From the NCBI RefSeq assembly GCF_000340215.1, contig NW_006921540.1:2789486-2853485 (forward strand): DNA of 64,000 bases, read 5' to 3'. A program made the position numbers and the translations under genes. The notes beneath the pieces were generated by a model, which saw nothing but the letters and a program-made list of their open reading frames with translations, searched no databases and was not told where the DNA came from. The stretch's first letter is position 1; each line of letters starts with the position of its first letter. This DNA is from Pseudocercospora fijiensis CIRAD86 (taxonomy: Eukaryota; Ascomycota; Dothideomycetes; Mycosphaerellales; Mycosphaerellaceae). Shown here piece by piece: positions 1-12,200 of the stretch.

Positions 1-621
1 ATTACTACTATAATAACTAATATAGCGACTACTTCTATATAGCTATATCTACCTCCTTCTAGTTATCGATATTACTAGTAGCGACCTCGATAAAGGCGCC
101 CCTCCTATATAGTCTTAGCTGCTATAGCCCTCCCTAATAGTAAGTCTCTAGCGTATCGGTCGCTATACGCTATCTTCGCTAATATCGAGCTATAGAGATA
201 GACGTTCTACGTAGTATACCGTAGCGAGCCTTTTAATATTAGGAATTAAATCGCGCTATAGCCGAGATTAAGTACCCCCGCGCTTCTATACGACTTCGCT
301 AACTGCTTACTATAGGCCGGGCCCCGGTATATTAAGAAGCGCTATAAGATATATATAAGCTAGTTACTAAGGAGGTATTACGCTACGTACGCGAGAACCG
401 CAATATAGATAAGAATAACGGCTTCTTTCCTAAACCTCCGCACTATAGCGTTATAGATTACCGGCCGTCTAGGCATATATCGAGATTAGTGTCTCTAGTT
501 ATAAATAAGATCTACTAGCGGACGGAGTCTTAGGACGAAGAATACGTAGTATATATTCTCGTATATCGTCTAGTATATAGTAGTAGAAAGCTAACTCCTA
601 TAGATCTCTATATCTAAGTAG
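1..621. other. RIP-decayed flank left of the Copia element, unidentified
   Basis: CpA/TpG-depleted DNA with no recognisable domain. It ends in AGTAG (617-621), the left target-site duplication of the Copia element; the sequence resumes at 28212. Short stretches read as protein on the + strand when TAG and TAA are read through, but I could not identify them. Confidence 0.5.
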
Positions 622-743
622 ACTTAATGTAAACTGTAATGTATTTAGAAGAGGGCTTATCTATAGGAAGCCTAAAGATAAAGTGCGCAGTTTTAGCCTT
701 AGGTATTATATACGTAATACTATATATACTATACACTTTAAGT
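622..743 (-). repeat. Copia 3' LTR
   Basis: A 122-bp direct repeat of 28085-28206, bounded by AGTAG on its outer side and by a minus-strand purine tract on its inner side. The ends ACTTAA/TTAAGT are palindromic rather than the usual TG/CA. Confidence 0.88.
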
Positions 744-879
744 TACCCCCTTATCGCGTATATATAGCTAAACAAAGCAAACAAAGGGGTATTAGGTATA
801 GAAACAACTAGACTACTTTCAGGCTATTGTAACAAAGCAATCTAACAAACAAACAAACAAACATGTCGCCGACCTAGGA

Positions 880-906
880 CTAATACTACCCCCGGGGTGT
901 TATTAG
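880..906. repeat. 27-bp quasi-palindrome, copy 1 (Copia 3' untranslated region)
   Basis: Left arm CTAATACTACCCC, right arm GGGGTGTTATTAG, one central base between them. It lies about 30 bp beyond the likely stop of the Copia polyprotein (minus strand). Five relatives lie inside the 12.3-kb Gypsy element. Confidence 0.8.
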
Positions 907-936
907 CAAACCATCTATTTAGTACTTAGTAGTAGG

Positions 937-3900
937 CTAAGCGGCGCTCTTAATTGTAGCCTTACAATCTACTAAGTTCAACTGCTAAACAAAGCGACTA
1001 TACTTAAGCTTGTTAAGCGGCTTAGTAAAGCTATTAGCGATCTAGTCGTGCGTACTAATCTAGGTAACAGCGATAGTGCTATTAGCGATCTTCTCGCGGA
1101 TGTAGTAGACTCTAGCGTCTATATGCTTAGTATAGCTATCGATACTCGTCGACTAAGTAATAGCGATTGCTAACTAATTATCCTTGTATAGCGTAACGGG
1201 CTTAATAGTGCCCTTGTAACTAATTTCCTCTAATAACCGAGCTAGAGCAACAGCTTCTTTAGCGCTAGTTGTTAACTAAATATACTTAGCCTCTATAGAC
1301 GATAGAGTAACTAAGGTCTAGCGGCCGGACTTATATAATAGAGGTCCGCCGGCAATAGTAAAGTAGAAGCCTCCTATAGAGCGACGAGTAATCGGATTAT
1401 TAGCCTAGGAAGCGTTATAGTATCTAACAAAGTTAAGCTCGTTCTTATTCTATGTACCTCGGAAGCACAAGCTACGGCTTAGAGTGCTAACTAGGTACTT
1501 AATAAGCTAAAGAAGCGCGGTATAGTGCTCCTTAGTCGGGTTAGAAATGTATCGTAATAGTAGGCCTATAGTATAGCAAGCATTAGGTCGTGTAATTATA
1601 GCTAGCTATAGCGCTTTACTAATACCTTCCTAATACTAAGTCTTAAAGGCAGCGCTAGCAGTGTAGCCCTTAGGTACACGCTAAATCGATGTCTTAACGT
1701 ATCGAGGTGCTATTAGTACAGTAGGAGCTACTCGGCCCTATATAGCATACTTCTCGCTAAGCCTATTTAAATAGGCATCCTAAACGACGTAAATAGTACG
1801 CTAGTCGCGGTTACGAATAATCCGCATACTAAGATAGTAGTGCAGGTCGCCTAGCTCTCGTATACTAAAACGGTCCTTTAGCAACTAAGCTACTGCCTCT
1901 AGTGCTAATAGAGTGTAGGCGATAATAATTATGTCGTCGACATAGATAACAATAATAGAGCCGCTAACAACGTGTTTAAACACATACACATTAGCTATTA
2001 TTAGTACAAAGTCTAGGCTCTTTAGGTACTTCCGAAGCTCTTCGTACTACAGCATTAGTAACTACTTTAAACTATATAGTGCCTTTAATAATAGGCAAAC
2101 TATACCCTTTCTACGGTCCTTAAAGCCGTATAGTTGTTCGACGTAGATCTTATGCTTGTTACCGATAAGCGTATTAAGGAAAGCCGTTAGAATATCGTAT
2201 TGCTTAGCCTCTAGGTCGTAATAGGCGATTAAGCTAAATAGTGCTCGTAGCGTAGACGGCTTAGCGACAGCTATATAGGTCTTATTATAGTCCTGTCCCT
2301 TGACCTAAGTAAAGCTACGGATAACCTATCGAGCCTTAAACCGGCTTACCTTGCTATTAGCGTTACGCTTAATAGTGAACACCTATCGACTACGGACAAC
2401 CTTGCGACCTTTAGGTACTTCTAGTCGAGAAACATATACCTATATATAGTTGTCTATTAATAACTTGTATTTAGCCTTATAGGCCTCCTTCTATTATAGC
2501 TAATGCTGCGACTCCTTAGCGGCCTTAAAGCTCTTCGGAATTGGAATAGTATCGTTAGGCTTCTATTTAGCAATATAGTAGGCGGCTATAAAGCCCTTTA
2601 TATAGGCTATCGGCATATTAGCAAGGGTGCGGCGTTCTTTGCGATAGAGAGCGCCTATATCGGCTAGATAACTACGTAGCAGTTTACGAGCGCTCTTATT
2701 GCTTCGTGTCTTGCGTATAGAGCGACTACTAGTCTTAGTCGGCCGCTCAAACTTAGGCAACTAACTAGGTTCGCCCTTCTTAGCCTATAGATTATATGCG
2801 GGCTGTTCCTTAGCAGATTAGAAACCATCCTTATTACTTAATAGAGGTTAAACAGCCGGTAGGTCGTCCTCGTTTAGTAGTAGATTAGCAACCTAGTCCG
2901 CTACTTCGGTATTTAGCTCTTCCGTAGGTGCGTCTTGTTAAGCCGGAAGCTGCTAGACTACACTAGCTACTTCTATAGGTATAATCTTATTCGTCGTGCT
3001 GTTAAACAAAGCCGGCATAATAGACTTAATAGTAATAAACTGGCTCTTAGACGAGTCATTAGGGTTGGTATATAGCGCTATGCTATTAGGTAGTAAGAGC
3101 TCACTAGATTTAATAAACTAGATATCCTTTAAAGTAACTACCTTATGCTTAATTAGTAGGTAGATTATATATTTGCCGGAGTCTACCGAGTGCTTAGCAT
3201 AGCTAACAAGCTTGCTAATAAGACTACGACTATCGAGCTTCTTGCTACGAGCAACGTTATAATTATAGACAATAGCTGTATAGCTATAGGCACGCAGGTG
3301 CTAAGCGCGTAGCTGCGTACGTAACTAATTTAGCTCCTTAGCAACAATAGTGTATAGACTATCTCCACCGAATAACTAGCTTAGTGTAATATTAAGGATA
3401 TACGTAGCAGCGCTAATAGCGTATAGCTATAGAGCTTTTAGCAGGTTAGTATATAGTATTATCTTCTAAGTAGTCGAACACACAATGTAATTGCTAACCT
3501 TAGTAAGACCGTTCTATATAGAAGAATAAGGAGCTGTAACCTGTAGTACAATGCCCTAATTACGAGCCTAGCTTAATAGCTAATTTCCGCCGTATTTACC
3601 CCCTCTATCGAGGCGGTAGATTAGGATCGAATAGCTAGTTTATATACGGACGTGTATACGATATTCCTTAATAGCTACTATAGCCCCTAACTTAAGTAAG
3701 CTAGTATACTCGTAACGATAGCCTAACTTAGCGCATATAAATAGCGTGAAATATCGCTCCTACAATAGGCTAGGGTTAGTAATAGTAACTACATCTATAT
3801 AGACAATATAGTAGATCGTAGATAGTCGAAGACGTAGTAGGCGGTTGTATTCCTTATATACTATCGCTATTCGATAAGCAATGCAGTTACGGAAGTTCTT

Positions 3901-3981
3901 CTTGCCTCTAACAATAACAATCTAACTATTAGCCTCTATCTAAAGGAGCTTGCTATAGTAAATATAACTATAGCGCAGGTG
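937..3981 (-). pseudogene. Copia polyprotein, integrase-RT-RNase H segment (RIP-decayed)
   Basis: This is the C-terminal part of the Copia Gag-Pol polyprotein, read on the minus strand through many TAG/TAA. The integrase begins near 3980 with an HLRY..H-like zinc region, then DRGGKYGG near 3590 and an APYSSIQNG motif further on. A linker with KFERPTKTSSRS follows at 2563-2760. The reverse transcriptase has the catalytic IYVDD box at about 1931-1945. RNase H ends with KHIDARVYYIREKI and FTKPLNK, typical of Copia C-termini. The probable stop is TAG at 937-939. The frame continues at 16300 across the Gypsy insertion, where rejoining the flanks rebuilds the WHLRYGH start of the integrase zinc finger. 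Confidence 0.9.
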
Positions 3982-3985
3982 CTAC

Positions 3986-4265
3986 TATTGGCTAGTAACC
4001 GGCCCCACACACCTAGGCTGAGTTTTGAGCCTATATAAGAGGCCTCCTTCTGCATTGTAGATAGAGCACCAACCTCGTACAGCACATTGTTTATGTTACA
4101 CTTCTACAATGCCTATGTTGCAGGGCTCTAGTTATTAGCCTAAGCAACCGTCTTGTCATCCTATTATGCTAAACATAGCTGCCTATATTGCTATAGGTCA
4201 TGTTACCCTCGGTAGCCTATACTATTACTACTAGTAGTAGTAGTGGTTTTGGTTTCCGTCCTTTA
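3986..4265 (+). repeat. Gypsy-1 5' LTR
   Basis: A 280-bp direct repeat of 16016-16295. It contains a TATATAAG-type box (about 4032-4039) and the original TG...CA ends converted to TA...TA by RIP. Confidence 0.88.
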
Positions 4266-5092
4266 TTAGAGCCGAAGGTAGGGCTATCTCTTTATATCTA
4301 ACAGGTTCGGGTATATTGAAGGTGGTCTCTAGGTACGAATAGCTATAACTAAAGCGAGGGCACGATAAGAGCCTACGATACGGACGATACCGAAGTATCT
4401 TAAGGGGCCATTACGACAAGCAGAGAAACCTCTTAACGAGGGCATCGCTTTGACCCCGAAAAGCTACAAACCCTTAGGACTGTTACAGCTTAGGGCCTAG
4501 TCTATAGCTATAGCTAGCTTCTAAGGACTCGGCTCCGGGTCGAAGACCTATTTAGCACCGCTTGCTCGAGATAAGCCCCGCCTAAGGAGGAGATAGACTA
4601 ATTACCTATCGGCCTTGCTTGGTTTGCTAAGACTATCAAATTAATAGCAAATACGGATTGCAGGTCGGATAGCCGGGGAGTCCCCTATTAATCGGGTAGG
4701 GCGTTCCTAGATTCGTAGCCTCGCTTAGACAGTGCTTAGCCTTCTACTAGAAAAAGAAGGCTATCGCCCCCCCGCCTAGCTAAAGGAGATACGAGCTAGT
4801 TTCTAGGATCTAGGTGTGAATAGAGATTGCAGTCTCTCCCTCCGAGCGGCTTTTGTCTAAAATCTACTAAACTAAGCTCCTAGAGGTAGTTAGGCGACCC
4901 CTAGGAGGCCAAATCCTAATGCTACCCCGGAGGTAATACTAGGAGAAACCGCCTAATACACTACTCTCTCGCATAGCAATATTACAACAAACCAAATAAA
5001 CTAAAGACACTAAAAACACATTTATATAGCATTCCATTTTAACTTTATATAGTATTCTATTTTAGCCATTTCAACCATTTTATAACAATCGA
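4266..5092 (+). other. Gypsy-1 5' leader
   Basis: About 0.83 kb between the 5' LTR and the likely gag start, with no domain recognised. It contains quasi-palindrome copy 2 at 4916-4942. The last part (about 4980-5090) is A/T-rich with repeated TTTATATAG(T/C)ATTC. Confidence 0.6.
4916..4942. repeat. 27-bp quasi-palindrome, copy 2 (before gag)
   Basis: CTAATGCTACCCC and the complementary arm GAGGTAATACTAG. It lies about 150 bp upstream of the likely gag start. Confidence 0.8.
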
Positions 5093-8000
5093 ATAAGCTC
5101 TAGCGCTAGCGAAAACGAGCATTACGAATTAGTAGAATCTTCGGAATCCGAAAACGCCCCTAATCCTATTAACGAAGAAATCAGGCGGCGACTAGTCAAC
5201 ATAAGTAAGCCTCCTACGCCCTCTACGCTAGAGGCGCTCTACAATATTATTATAAAGATAATAGAGAAGCAAACTAAACTTCTCCGTCAAAGCAAGCGTC
5301 GCCCGCTAGAACTAGGGAGCACTGCAAACCCCTTATTCGAAGGGTAGAACGCTATAGCATATATTGAGCGCTTTAAGGAAGGCTTAGTTAATTACGAGCT
5401 CGACAGAGAATCCGACTAGTATAAGATTCGGTCCTTTACGAGGACTACCTCCTCTAAGCTTTACCGAACCCTTAAAACCCTAGTTAGCTACCTAGAAAAG
5501 GACGACAAGTCTAATGCTAACTAGGAGACCTTTAAGGTAGCCTTTATAAGGGAGTATCGGGAGCGCGATAGCCGTCGTATTAAAGGCAGTCGTACGTAGC
5601 TCGAGACCCTCTGCTTAGTAAGGCGCACCGAGGATAACGACCTAAAAGGGTATATCCGCGAGTTTATCGAGTTAGCGGACGGCATCGAACAGAGTAACCT
5701 CGAAAACTCTTAGAGAACGAGGCTGCTCCTCTAGGGATTGCCGTAGCCTATAGCTTAGCGTATCTTCCGTCGCTACAAGCTTAGCGAGTCCGATCCTAAG
5801 AGTTTCAGGAAATACAAAGAGGTCCTAGTGTATATTAAGGCCGACATTAATAGTATAGCCGATGCGAGGAAGTTCATCTACGGCGAAGACCGGAATAACC
5901 TAGCGCAGGTTAGGAAAGAAGCCTTAGGAAACAAGGGACCTAAGTTCCTTCCTAAATCGCAAAGTAGTCCTAAGACCGTAACTCCTACTATTACTAAGCA
6001 CTCTTAGGATGTCGCGGACTTAGCTAAATCCCTAGCCTAGCTAAACCTAAATGCGAAAGCATTACAGCGAGTTAGGGAGGTTATCAATACTACTATACTA
6101 GGCGATATACTACTAGTCTACTAGGTTTTAGATCCTAACTACCCTAAAGCCCCTTTAGTAGATATCTACGCTATACGGAAGATCTATTCTAACTTAGATA
6201 GCAAGTGCTAGATATATAGCGGGTTCAAATATATCTAATCCTCCTGCCCTATCTAGAAAGAGCTTCTTAAAAGGAAGCTTATTATACAAGTGAATAGCCG
6301 ATTCCACTATATAGATACCGGCGACAAGATTGATTTCGAATAGGATCGGAGAGCCCCGAAGCTACCTTAGCTAAAGACCCTTCTAGAAAAGAAGTATAGC
6401 GGCAAGATCGAGTTTAAGGACACTAGGAACAGTACCCTCGCCGCTATTGCTAAACGAGAAACTTAGAAGGTTAGGGCAAAACAGGTTAAGGAGCGAAGCA
6501 GTAACGGAACTACTAAGCCTATTAAAGTTAACTTTGTTTCTTAGGATCCGGACGCAGTCACTAATGTTTACGCGGTTACTAAGAACAGTGTAGATGTCTA
6601 CGCTGCTATACGGTCTTAGACCTAGTCCTAAAGCAAGGGCAAGAGCCCTTAGAACCCTACTCGCCCTAGTGCGGTAGCCCCTACTAGGGTACTAAAGAAT
6701 AAGGCGGCCGACAAGGCTAAGCAATAGCGAGAGTCAACCGCTAAAACTAAGACTCTCTAGACAGCTGCAGACCGCGCTGCCCGATCTAGCACCGCACCTA
6801 GTACCGCCCCTAGCACCCTACCTACAGAAAGCCTAGTCGTCCTAGAGACTCTAGAGGTCGATATAGAGGATGTTACTACCGATATTAGTAGTACCCTAGG
6901 CCTAGCTAACCTACCTGCCTATAAACGGAAGTTATCCGACCTAAAGAGCTTTCGCTTTAATAGGTATATAAAAAAGTATAGTACTAGCCTAGCTAACTCC
7001 TTAGACACAAAGGCAAACGCTCTCTTCTAGGCTTTATAGTTTCTAGACCTCAAGTCTAACGTGTCTATAGGTGAGCTGCTAGTATACGGTTTACCTACTA
7101 ACCTATTCTAGAGCCGAATCCCTAACGATACTATCTTTATAAAAGACCTCGCTACCCTCCGACGAAAACAGGGACGAGAAGACTATATCGACGTCTCTTC
7201 CCTATAGTTCCTTCCTAAATTTTTAGGTACCTAAGAGTCAGTAGAAGGCGAATCGGTAACCTACGAGAACTAAGAGACTATCGATAATGCTAACGAAGAG
7301 GGAGTTAAAGAGATAGGCCGAGGGGATAGTAATAATCCCGACCCTACTCTAGTTTTAGTTTCTATTAAAGCTGTCCGATTTACTAGCTAACAAATCGGTC
7401 GAGCAAGACCTCCTCGACCTAAGGAACTTTACTCTATCCCTAATAATGTAGACCTTTCCGTAGTTACTCGTTCCTTCGCCGTCGTCCCCGCTATCTATAT
7501 TTAGGTTACTATCGGGAGCTATAGTTAACAGATGCTAGCAATGCTTAATAATAGTTCGGAGTCACTTATTATAAGTAAGCGTTAGGCTAAACAACTCAGG
7601 CTGCCGATAAATAGAGACATTTCCCTCGGTATATAGGGAGTAAATAGGGAGGTTGCGCTAGTAGGTGCTTGCTATAATGTTATAGTAGACGCCTTCGGTA
7701 TATGCTTTTCCTTCACCTTCTAGATTGCCGCCGACCTAAACACGCTAATTATTCTAGGTCGACTATAGTCTCGTATAACCCGAGGTATCTAGCGTAACTG
7801 CGACGATAGCTCCTAGGAGGGAACTATTGCTAACTAGAAGGGCAACCGAGTCGTGTTTACTAGTTATGTCGGAAATACTAGCTACAAGTCCTACGAGGAT
7901 ATCCTTGCTGCTTCTAGACGGTCTTCGGGAAACGCTACAGCGCGGTTGTAAGACCGGCAATCTGCGCTATAAGTTAGTATAGCTTAAATAGGTCATTTCT

Positions 8001-8110
8001 AGAAGTGCGCCGCTCCGTACGTTAAGGCAAGTTTCTAGGTTCTGCACTAAGAAGACGAATGCTCGAAGCGATAGCGAGTATAACATAACGACTACCTAAT
8101 ATACGAGTGA
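5093..8110 (+). pseudogene. Gypsy-1 Gag-protease ORF (RIP-decayed)
   Basis: One frame of about 1,006 codons runs from a likely ATG>ATA start at 5093 (ATA AGC TCT AGC) to TGA at 8108-8110, broken only by TAG/TAA. The N-terminal half is a retroviral-type Gag: charged, with a capsid-like block near 5330-5900. A CX2CX4HX4C zinc knuckle at 6206-6247 is recovered when TAT is read back as TGT or CAT. A charged linker follows. A retropepsin domain sits near 7480-7960: the active site LDNGSE at about 7544-7560 appears when AAT and AGT are read back as GAT and GGT, followed by a VIVDA...IAADL...ILGR pattern. Gag and protease share a frame, and pol is in the -1 frame relative to it. Confidence 0.85.
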
Positions 8111-8118
8111 AGGTAATA

Positions 8119-11100
8119 ATGCTGTCGCAAGTATTACTACCGGACGCGGGTCTACCCGAACTAACTAATTAGAGCGCGAGTCTAATACTACCCCGGGGGT
8201 ATTATTACGAATCCAACGTTTTCGCCGGCGTTATAAATTAGGACTACTAGCTACATACCTATCGACTTAAGGAAACTTCTAAAGAAGTTTACGCGCTGTT
8301 TTGTTACGCTAATCTCTAAGCCTAGCGACAAAGAGAGCGAGCTCGGGTTCGACAATCGATTAGTATATATACCCTACACAAGAGGGTAGCTAACAAGATT
8401 AAGCCTATAAAGGGCAGCGTATACATTACCGATAGGTCCAATCCTAGCGGGAATCCTGACTAGCGATAAAAGTGCCTTAATTAGGAGGCGACACTACTAC
8501 CTAGGGATAGTCCGTACGATTAGAAGTATATTACAAAAAAGTTTTCTACTATCCCTAGGGGGTTAAGGCTAATAGAGGAGAGGCTTGCGAAAATCAAACC
8601 TAGCATCGAGCTTTCGGATCGTAAACTGGATTTGCTATACGAGCTTCTATATAATCGCGAGGCCGTATTAGTATATAACTTTACTTACCTAGGTAGAATA
8701 AATCCGGAGGTTGCCCCTCCGTAGAAGATCCGAACGATCGAGTATAAGCCTTAGGCCTACCTAGGTTTTAAGCTGAACCTAAGCCTACGAGGTGTGGTTA
8801 AGGACATAATACGACAGCGTATAAAGGCTAGCACCTTAGAACCTTCCTATGCCTCGTATCGCAACCTATACTTCCTAGTCTAAAAGAAGACAGCTCCTAG
8901 GGGACTAAAGAAGTACCGTCTAATTAACGCTATACAAAAGTTCAACGTAGTTACGATTAGAGATACTAACCTTCCTCCGGAGACTAATAGGTTCTCGGAA
9001 GCTTTTGCTAACTGTGTTATAGCCTTACTAGTTAATGTTTTCTCGGGCTACGACTAGATTCCTCTCTATCCTAATAGCCGCGACCTTACTAGTTTCGAGA
9101 CACCTCTTAGGCTATATAGACAAACTACCCTTCCCTAAGGGGCAACCAACTCCGTAGCCTAGTTCGTTCGCATTATAAACTAAGTCCTCGCGGCCTATAT
9201 CTCCTATATAGCGATGCCTTTCCTCGACGATATCGGTATTAAGGGCCCTAAAACCAGGTACGACAATAAAGAAGTAGAGCCTAGCATCCGCAGGTTCTTT
9301 CTCGAATACATTTAGAACCTCGATAGTATCCTCTACGACCTAGAGCGAGCCAACCTAACGGTGTATAGGGAGAAGCTTTAGCTCCTATACAAACGAATAA
9401 ACATTATCGGGTTTGTGACTAATAAGAACGGCCGCTATCCTAATAATGCGCGGGTCCTAAAGATAGTGTCCTAGCCGGATCCTACCTGTTAGAAGGATGT
9501 CCGAACCTAGCTTAGAGTAGTCTCCTACTTCCGTATCTAGGTCGAGAACTTTGCATTAGTATGCAAACCCTTATACGCCTTGCTTAAGAAGGATGCTAAG
9601 TTCGAATAGACTCCTATTTACTAAGCGGCTAAGGACAAGGTAACCGAGGCACTCGTTAGCGTACCTGCACTTACGTCTATTAACTACTTAGAGGGAGCGG
9701 GTTTAATTATTATTGCTATCGACTCGAGCGGGGAAGGCTATAGCGAGATACTAATGTAGTATAACCGTAAGGAGCTATCCTTACGTTATCCTATTAGGTA
9801 CGACTCCGGGTTATAGAAACCGATCGAGGCCCGATACGATACTAGTAAGCGAGAATGCCTTAGAGTCTATAAGGCTCTAAAGAAGTTCCGGCTATAGCTC
9901 TTTAGTGTGTTCTTCCGTCTAGAAATCGATGCTTAGACGCTAGTCTATTAGCTTAACCGTACAGCCTCCGACCTACCTAACTCTACGATAGCTCGGTAGG
10001 TTGCCTAGATCTATTTGTTTGACTTCGACGTCTTCTACGTTCCTAGGAAGAAGCATACTAGACCGGATAGCCTTTCTAGGAGGCCTGCTATAGAAGAGGA
10101 CATTGCCGGAATAATAGAAGAAGAAGATATCGACGCGGTTATTAACCGTACCTTCTTCGCTACCTTCTATATTAATGCTATACTAGCGATCGCTAGGCCT
10201 GCTACCGACGACCAACCTAGCAACTAACCTAGTAACTAGCCCGACGAGAACCCTACTGCTAACGATAACGACTAGGCTAAAGCTAAGGCGGATGAACTAG
10301 AGAGGGATAATATCCTTAATAGGGTCTACTCCGACGACTCCTATTATATCGCCTACTTCCTAACCTATGCGAAGAAAGCGCCTAGCCTATTAAAGAGTTA
10401 ATACCGTCGGGTTATTCGCTATTCTCGACGATTCCTAGTTAAAGATCGAATCCTTTAGCGATAAGCGATAGTTAATGCGCCTCTCTAGCGTATTATTAAC
10501 GACCTAGCAGCCCGATAAGAGATCCTTCGTTCCGTTTACGATAAGCTCGGCTACCGGGCGGCGGAGGGCACCTTCGATGTCCTTCGTCGGCGCTACTAGT
10601 AGGATAGCGTATAGGCCGATGTCTCTCGCTACTACAAGAGCTGTCCTAAGTGCAATTTCAGGAATAGCTACCGTCGGCTAGGCGAGCTGCGTATCCCCGC
10701 TACCTAATTAGTTAGTAAGCGATAGTACGGTAATAGGGTTTATCTAAGCCGGAACAATAGCCTCTATATCATTCGGGAAGGTCTTTCTCGATAGCCTAAA
10801 GCCTATTATTTCTATAAGGGCTGCGGCGCTATCAATGCTCGTAATATAGCTACCTTCCTGTTTAAAGATCTCTTTTGCCGCTAGGGAACGCCCTACGAGA
10901 TCATCTTAGACAACGCTACGAACAATATAGCTAAAGAAGTTCAAGCACTGCTTGTTTCGTATAGGGCGAAGAACGTTCGCATCTCCCCGTACTATCCCTA
11001 GTCGAATGCTATTATTAAGCGTAGCTATCGGTCTTTAATCGATGCCCTATCTAAGATAACTAATAGAGGGGACAGGTCCGTTCCTATCTCTACCCGCGTT

Positions 11101-11931
11101 CCGGCCCTTCTCTAGGCGGATCGAACTACGGTTATCGATACGACTAGACTTACGCTAGCAGAGCTTATAATTGGGAGGGACGCCGTTCTTCCTATTGAGT
11201 TGTCCTATCGCACGCATAGCGTTTACGACTAGGGGTCTGTTCGTACTAGAGCAGATCTCCTTGCCCTACGCGCTAAGGCTCTTAAGGATATAACTACTAC
11301 TTCTTAAGAGGGTCTTGCTCGACAACGGCGCCTCCGTAAAGAGGCTAAGCAGTATTTTAATAACTATAATACTGTTGATTGGGAGCCTCTAAAGGTTAGC
11401 GATATAGTTCTCCTATACCGGTCCGAGTTAGAGTATAGTTACTCCTACAAGCTAGCCTTCAAATGGAAAGGGCCTTATAGAGTGTAGGAGGTCCTTTACG
11501 ATAGTTCTACGTACCGGCTTTAGGAACTTAATAGTGCTACCTTAAAGCACTCGTACCCCCGGGCTAACCTAAAGAAGGTCGTCGAGTTAAGAGAGCCTGC
11601 CCGTCCTCCCCCGACCGAGGAGGAAGTTATTGCCTCTATAGACCCTCTGCCGACCTTAGATGCCTATCGAGAGGAGGATCCTACCGCGATTATAGATCCT
11701 ATTCTGCCCGACAACTATACGCATCCCTAGATACATCTTAGTAAGCCATTAGGAATAACTTATAAATAAAGGGAGGGTTATATACGTATTAATTGCGCGT
11801 AGAGCATTTCCGATGTTGATTCCGATAGTAAACTAGACTTCTAGCTATCTAACTCTAACTCCGAGGAGGAGCTCGACTAGTCTAGCGACGAAGACCGCCT
11901 AGAATTATAGCTAGATCCCGAGACTAAATGA
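8119..11931 (+). pseudogene. Gypsy-1 Pol: reverse transcriptase, RNase H, integrase (RIP-decayed)
   Basis: One frame runs from about 8119 (an ATG 8 nt after the gag TGA) to an intact TGA at 11929-11931. The N-terminal block reads YTLHKRVANKIKPIKGSVY. The RT has GYDQIPL, LPQGATNSVAQF and the catalytic PFLDDIG at about 9217-9234. RNase H has a DASGWG-like region near 9720 and ends in LFDFDVFYVPRKKH (10015 onwards). The integrase has an HHCC finger (about 10500-10640, with CPKC) and a DDE core to about 11300. The C-terminal KWKGPYRVQEVLY block is followed by an acidic tail. This frame stays open through quasi-palindrome copy 3, near codons 22-30. The TGA survives although TG is a RIP target, which suggests it is the original stop. 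Confidence 0.87.
8182..8208. repeat. 27-bp quasi-palindrome, copy 3 (gag/pol junction)
   Basis: CTAATACTACCCC followed by GGGGGTATTATTAC. It starts about 70 nt after the gag TGA and lies near the start of the pol frame. Confidence 0.82.
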
Positions 11932-12152
11932 TTGCTTGTCTTTCCCTACCTCTACTACGTTGTTTTCCTTGCCTTCTCCGCGCTGTTAATGCAGTGCCGC
12001 CCTATAGCTTCAGTCCTTACTACTTATTCCTACGGATGTTAATGCTTATAGTTGCTGCCCTCTTTTGCTTTTACTTTATCTATTATATTGCTCTTTTGCC
12101 TTCGAGATGTTGCTATAACTTTATTCCTTTGCTCTTGTTTTTCCTTAGATAG
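11928..12152 (+). CDS. Small hydrophobic ORF overlapping the pol stop codon
   Basis: A 74-codon ORF whose ATG overlaps the pol TGA as ATGA (11928-11931). It has no internal stop despite lying in heavily RIP-mutated DNA. The product is very hydrophobic, with two likely membrane segments (about residues 1-15 and 33-58) and several cysteines. It ends just before quasi-palindrome copy 4. It may be a genuine small membrane protein translated by stop-start reinitiation, or a pyrimidine-rich stretch that is open by chance, since T-rich DNA encodes hydrophobic residues. I recognise no family. Confidence 0.35.
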   Translation: MIACLSLPLLRCFPCLLRAVNAVPPYSFSPYYLFLRMLMLIVAALFCFYFIYYIALLPSRCCYNFIPLLLFFLR

Positions 12153-12173
12153 AACTATACGAGGCGTGTTTTC

Positions 12174-12200
12174 CTAATAATATCCCGGGGGTAGCATTAG
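12174..12200. repeat. 27-bp quasi-palindrome, copy 4 (after pol)
   Basis: CTAATAATATCCC and GGGGGTAGCATTAG, in inverted orientation relative to copies 3, 5 and 6. It lies 243 bp after the pol stop. Confidence 0.8.

Noticed and set aside
622..743. The 122-bp repeat as a piggyBac-like MITE, because it has TTAA near both ends.
   Set aside because: It occurs exactly twice, bounding the Copia coding region, with AGTAG duplications outside the pair and a purine tract inside; an LTR explains all of this.
3981..4000. Gypsy-1 LTR starting at TGGCTAG with a 5-bp duplication.
   Set aside because: The flanks then do not match. TATTGG...CCTTTA with CTAC on both sides fits, and it restores the Copia frame.
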